Shown piece by piece: positions 6,161 to 7,677 of a DNA stretch of 7,677 nucleotides. A program made the position numbers and the translations under genes. The DNA is from Archangiaceae bacterium (GTDB taxonomy: Bacteria; Myxococcota; Myxococcia; Myxococcales; Myxococcaceae). The stretch spans positions 1 to 7,677 of the forward strand of contig JAHFDQ010000298.1 in assembly GCA_023248915.1 (NCBI GenBank), given 5' to 3'. The stretch's first letter is position 1. Every line of letters starts with the position of its first letter. Below the pieces are notes generated by a model. It saw nothing but the letters and a program-made list of their open reading frames with translations. It was not told where the DNA came from and did not search any database.

Positions 6161-6438
6161 TCGAGTGGCTCGTCGGCGTACCTAGCGAAGCTGCCGGCCT
6201 CCGAGACCCTGCCAGCGGCGGCGTCCTCCAGCCCGCGCCTGACCGAGTCCAGGGCCGGCTTGTTCACGAACAGCCAGCGCTCCCGGGCCGGCACCTCGGC
6301 GAACGGTTCGAGGACGATGCGCCCGGCCCGGTCCTGGCGGACGCGGTAGCTCGAGACGCCCTCGGCCAGCTTGCCGAGGGTGATACGGCCCTTGCTGTCG
6401 GGACGAACGGTCGTCGGTGGTCGAGCGCGGGGGGGCAT
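6157..6438 (-). CDS. AbrB/SpoVT-fold antitoxin-like protein
   Basis: The 93-residue protein carries an N-terminal swapped-hairpin DNA-binding pattern: TVRPDSKGRITLGKL (10-24), then VSSYRVRQDRAGRIVLEPF (28-46). SKGRITLG is the hallmark of AbrB/MazE-like domains, here in the variant seen in small antitoxins. The tail (49-93, VPARERWLFVNKPALDSVRRG...) would be the toxin-binding part. The gene precedes the RelE-like toxin with a 4-nt GTGA overlap, the usual antitoxin-first order, so the pair should form an autoregulated operon. The ATG at 6438 is supported by AGGAG seven nucleotides upstream. Two arginine- and proline-rich residue stretches before the domain look disordered. Confidence 0.75.
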   Translation of the reverse strand: MPPRARPPTTVRPDSKGRITLGKLAEGVSSYRVRQDRAGRIVLEPFAEVPARERWLFVNKPALDSVRRGLEDAAAGRVSEAGSFARYADEPLE

Positions 6439-6444
6439 GACTGG

Positions 6445-6492
6445 CTCCTAGTCGATGTCTCGTAGATTAGAGCCGAGGTGGGAAGTAAGCAA
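6445..6492 (-). promoter_or_regulatory. Ribosome binding site and candidate promoter of the AbrB-type pair
   Basis: Reading the minus strand, AGGAG (6449-6445) lies seven nucleotides before the antitoxin ATG and is the best Shine-Dalgarno in the window. Upstream, TCTAAT (6471-6466, five of six to the -10 consensus) follows a weak TTGCTT (6492-6487) with a 15-bp spacer. An alternative -10, TAATCT, has a 17-bp spacer. The promoter is tentative; the ribosome binding site is firmer. Confidence 0.45.
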
Positions 6493-6791
6493 TGTGGGAC
6501 ATAGCCATGGTGGGGCCGGGTCCCCCTCCCCCCAGGCTTGGCGACCGGGGCCATCCTCTAGCCGGGATCGCTCTCTGCGCCGTCGCCCGCTGGAAGAGTA
6601 GAGTCGGCGCGGCGACACTCGCCGGGCAGTGGGGCCAGCGCCCGCCGGAATGGACCCAGAAGGTCGGACCTTCCCCCGAGCCGCTCTTCCTGGTCCAGGC
6701 CGCACATAAGATGGCTCGCCTGAAGAAGCTCTGTGAGCTCGAAGGGCGCCTGACCGCCTGCTCCAAAGTCCAAATCGCGACACCCCAGTGA
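6492..6791 (+). CDS. Uncertain small ORF, possibly a gene remnant
   Basis: This 99-residue frame fills the gap between the divergent antitoxin gene and the convergent ImmA-like gene, ending 18 bp before the latter's stop. GGAAG lies six nucleotides before the ATG and third positions are mostly G/C. The first ~20 residues (MVGPGPPPPRLGD) look unnatural. From about residue 21 on the sequence is protein-like: HPLAGIALCAVARWKSR, then RPPEWTQKVGPSPEPLFLV and KMARLKKLCELEG. This part has the feel of the C-terminal end of a larger conserved protein, so the ORF may be a truncated remnant with a fortuitous start. No function is assigned. An opposite-strand frame (6806-6558) is also open but less convincing. 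Apart from the antitoxin signals I see nothing else in 6439-6809. Confidence 0.35.
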   Translation: MWDIAMVGPGPPPPRLGDRGHPLAGIALCAVARWKSRVGAATLAGQWGQRPPEWTQKVGPSPEPLFLVQAAHKMARLKKLCELEGRLTACSKVQIATPQ

Positions 6792-6809
6792 CCTGGCCGC
6801 GACCACGGC

Positions 6810-7677
6810 TCACGACGAAACGGATCGCGGTTGAATGAGTCCGTGCTTGGCGAGCTGGCTTTGCACAGTCCACGGAGACACTTCGTACTTCTCTGCGAGG
6901 ACCTGACACGCTTCTTCCGAAAAGTCACCGTTCAGCTCGTCCTGGATCTCCTGAATCGGAATCAGCAACTCAGCCGCAAACGCCCGCTGAACCCGCTGCC
7001 GAGCTGTCCTCGCATCGGTCACCGGGAGCCAACCGTCGCTTCTTGGCGCTGCGATGGCATCGACCAGGAAGCGCGCTGCCTCAAAGCGCCGGCCGGTCGC
7101 GCTGCGCTTGCTGAAGTGCAGCTTCAGCTCGCTCGTCATGGACGGGTCGCGAACCCCGAGACCCAGAGCGATACCAGTGGAAGGTGTCCCGGACTTGAGT
7201 TCCCCTGGGTCGAGCTCGAGCGCACTCGCCAGAGTCTCATTCGGCAGCGGACCTCGAGGCGCGGTGAGGGACACCCGGAATGCGCGCGCCAGTGCACGCC
7301 CCCTGCCCCACGGCGTGCCCGACATCTGGCCATCAATCAGTGGGCGCGCTGGGACCTTCGCGTGGACGCCGGGCGTCCGGGCCACGTCCGAGATCATCGC
7401 GAGGCCCCGCGTCACGTCCCCGCCCGACACGCCCGCGGCCACCTCGAGGGTCGCCTGCTCTCCGGCGCGGGCTTGAAGCTGCAGGAACTGCTGAAGCACG
7501 CCTTCGCGCGCCTCACCTGCATCGAAGCCGAGCTGCGCTTCCAGCCGACAAATCCGAGCCTCCGCGGCGTCCGCCCGGTGGGCGCAAACGGTCTGCCACG
7601 CTTCGTGCAAGACGGTTGACGACACGCCCTGCTGGTCCAAGCGCGCGAGAACTCGTCCGATGAAGCCATCGACCGCT
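6810..7677 (-). CDS. ImmA/IrrE-like protein with degenerate metal site, cut by right edge
   Basis: The frame stays open to the window end: upstream of a TTG at 7640 it still reads protein-like sequence (AVDGFIGRVLAR), so the true start is outside and at least 288 residues are present. Numbering from that TTG, the C-terminal part resembles ImmA/IrrE (COG2856/DUF955) proteins. RQRVQRAFAAELLIP (214-228) corresponds to the 'ANrFAaeLLmP' block. It is followed by a helix, FSEEACQVLAEKYEVS (240-255), and a C-terminal 'vs...v...L...glI' element (TVQSQLAKHGLIQ). At the expected HExxH position the sequence is RRFEAARF (184-191): Glu is kept, both His are gone, and no Glu ligand precedes RAFAAE. It is therefore probably not a protease. 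Whether an N-terminal regulator domain exists lies beyond the edge. Confidence 0.55.
   Translation of the reverse strand, partial: AVDGFIGRVLARLDQQGVSSTVLHEAWQTVCAHRADAAEARICRLEAQLGFDAGEAREGVLQQFLQLQARAGEQATLEVAAGVSGGDVTRGLAMISDVARTPGVHAKVPARPLIDGQMSGTPWGRGRALARAFRVSLTAPRGPLPNETLASALELDPGELKSGTPSTGIALGLGVRDPSMTSELKLHFSKRSATGRRFEAARFLVDAIAAPRSDGWLPVTDARTARQRVQRAFAAELLIPIQEIQDELNGDFSEEACQVLAEKYEVSPWTVQSQLAKHGLIQPRSVSS

Noticed and set aside
6513..6535. GGGG-CCGGGT-CCCC hairpin as a terminator for the ImmA-like gene
   Set aside because: Short stem, no U tract, and about 280 bp away from the stop codon.
6558..6806. Minus-strand 82-codon frame starting 3 nt after the stop of the ImmA-like gene, in the same frame
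   Set aside because: Could be read as a read-through extension or a small downstream gene, but the ImmA-like C-terminus ends naturally, third-position GC is lower than in the opposite plus-strand frame, and no ribosome binding site is evident.

Overview
This is a high-GC bacterial window with dense genes, strong G/C bias at third codon positions and frequent GTG/TTG starts. That composition suits a GC-rich Gram-negative such as a myxobacterium (Myxococcota), but no marker gene is present, so the assignment is an inference. The layout is mosaic: ordinary membrane and export genes alternate with small mobile-type modules (two toxin-antitoxin pairs, an AAA ATPase/DUF234 gene and a degenerate ImmA/IrrE-like gene).

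Left edge (1-480): no credible gene. It holds three tandem copies, 165-167 bp apart, of a 90-bp imperfect palindrome. Gapless alignment of the three 72-bp cores shows about 82-83% identity between unit 1 and each of the others. The array stops 21 bp after the end of the first gene. Next come a GT-C-like polytopic glycosyltransferase (492-2147, minus) and, divergent from it, a DinJ/YafQ-type toxin-antitoxin pair (2209-2743, plus) with an intact RNase-type active site and what looks like a leaderless start. Convergent with the pair is a two-gene ABC exporter, ATPase then ABC-2 permease (4311-2750, minus), joined by a TGATG stop/start overlap.

Centre (4312-4426): the divergent gap between the ABC operon and an AAA ATPase/DUF234 gene (4427-5857, plus) contains a 35-bp inverted repeat, far more AT-rich than its surroundings. 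One arm ends in a perfect TATAAT and the other, read on the opposite strand, in CATAAT. It is the most striking regulatory element in the window.

Right side: convergent with the ATPase is a second toxin-antitoxin-like pair, an AbrB-fold antitoxin followed by a RelE-like toxin with a GTGA overlap (6438-5870, minus). Then come a small plus-strand ORF of uncertain status (6492-6791) and a gene cut by the right edge (6810-7677, minus). Its C-terminus resembles ImmA/IrrE proteins but lacks the zinc-binding His residues.

The two toxin-antitoxin pairs are likely self-contained maintenance or stress/phage-response modules, and the ABC genes form one exporter. No single pathway links all the genes. 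The candidates for something undescribed are the palindromic repeat array and the symmetric promoter/operator of the DUF234 ATPase.
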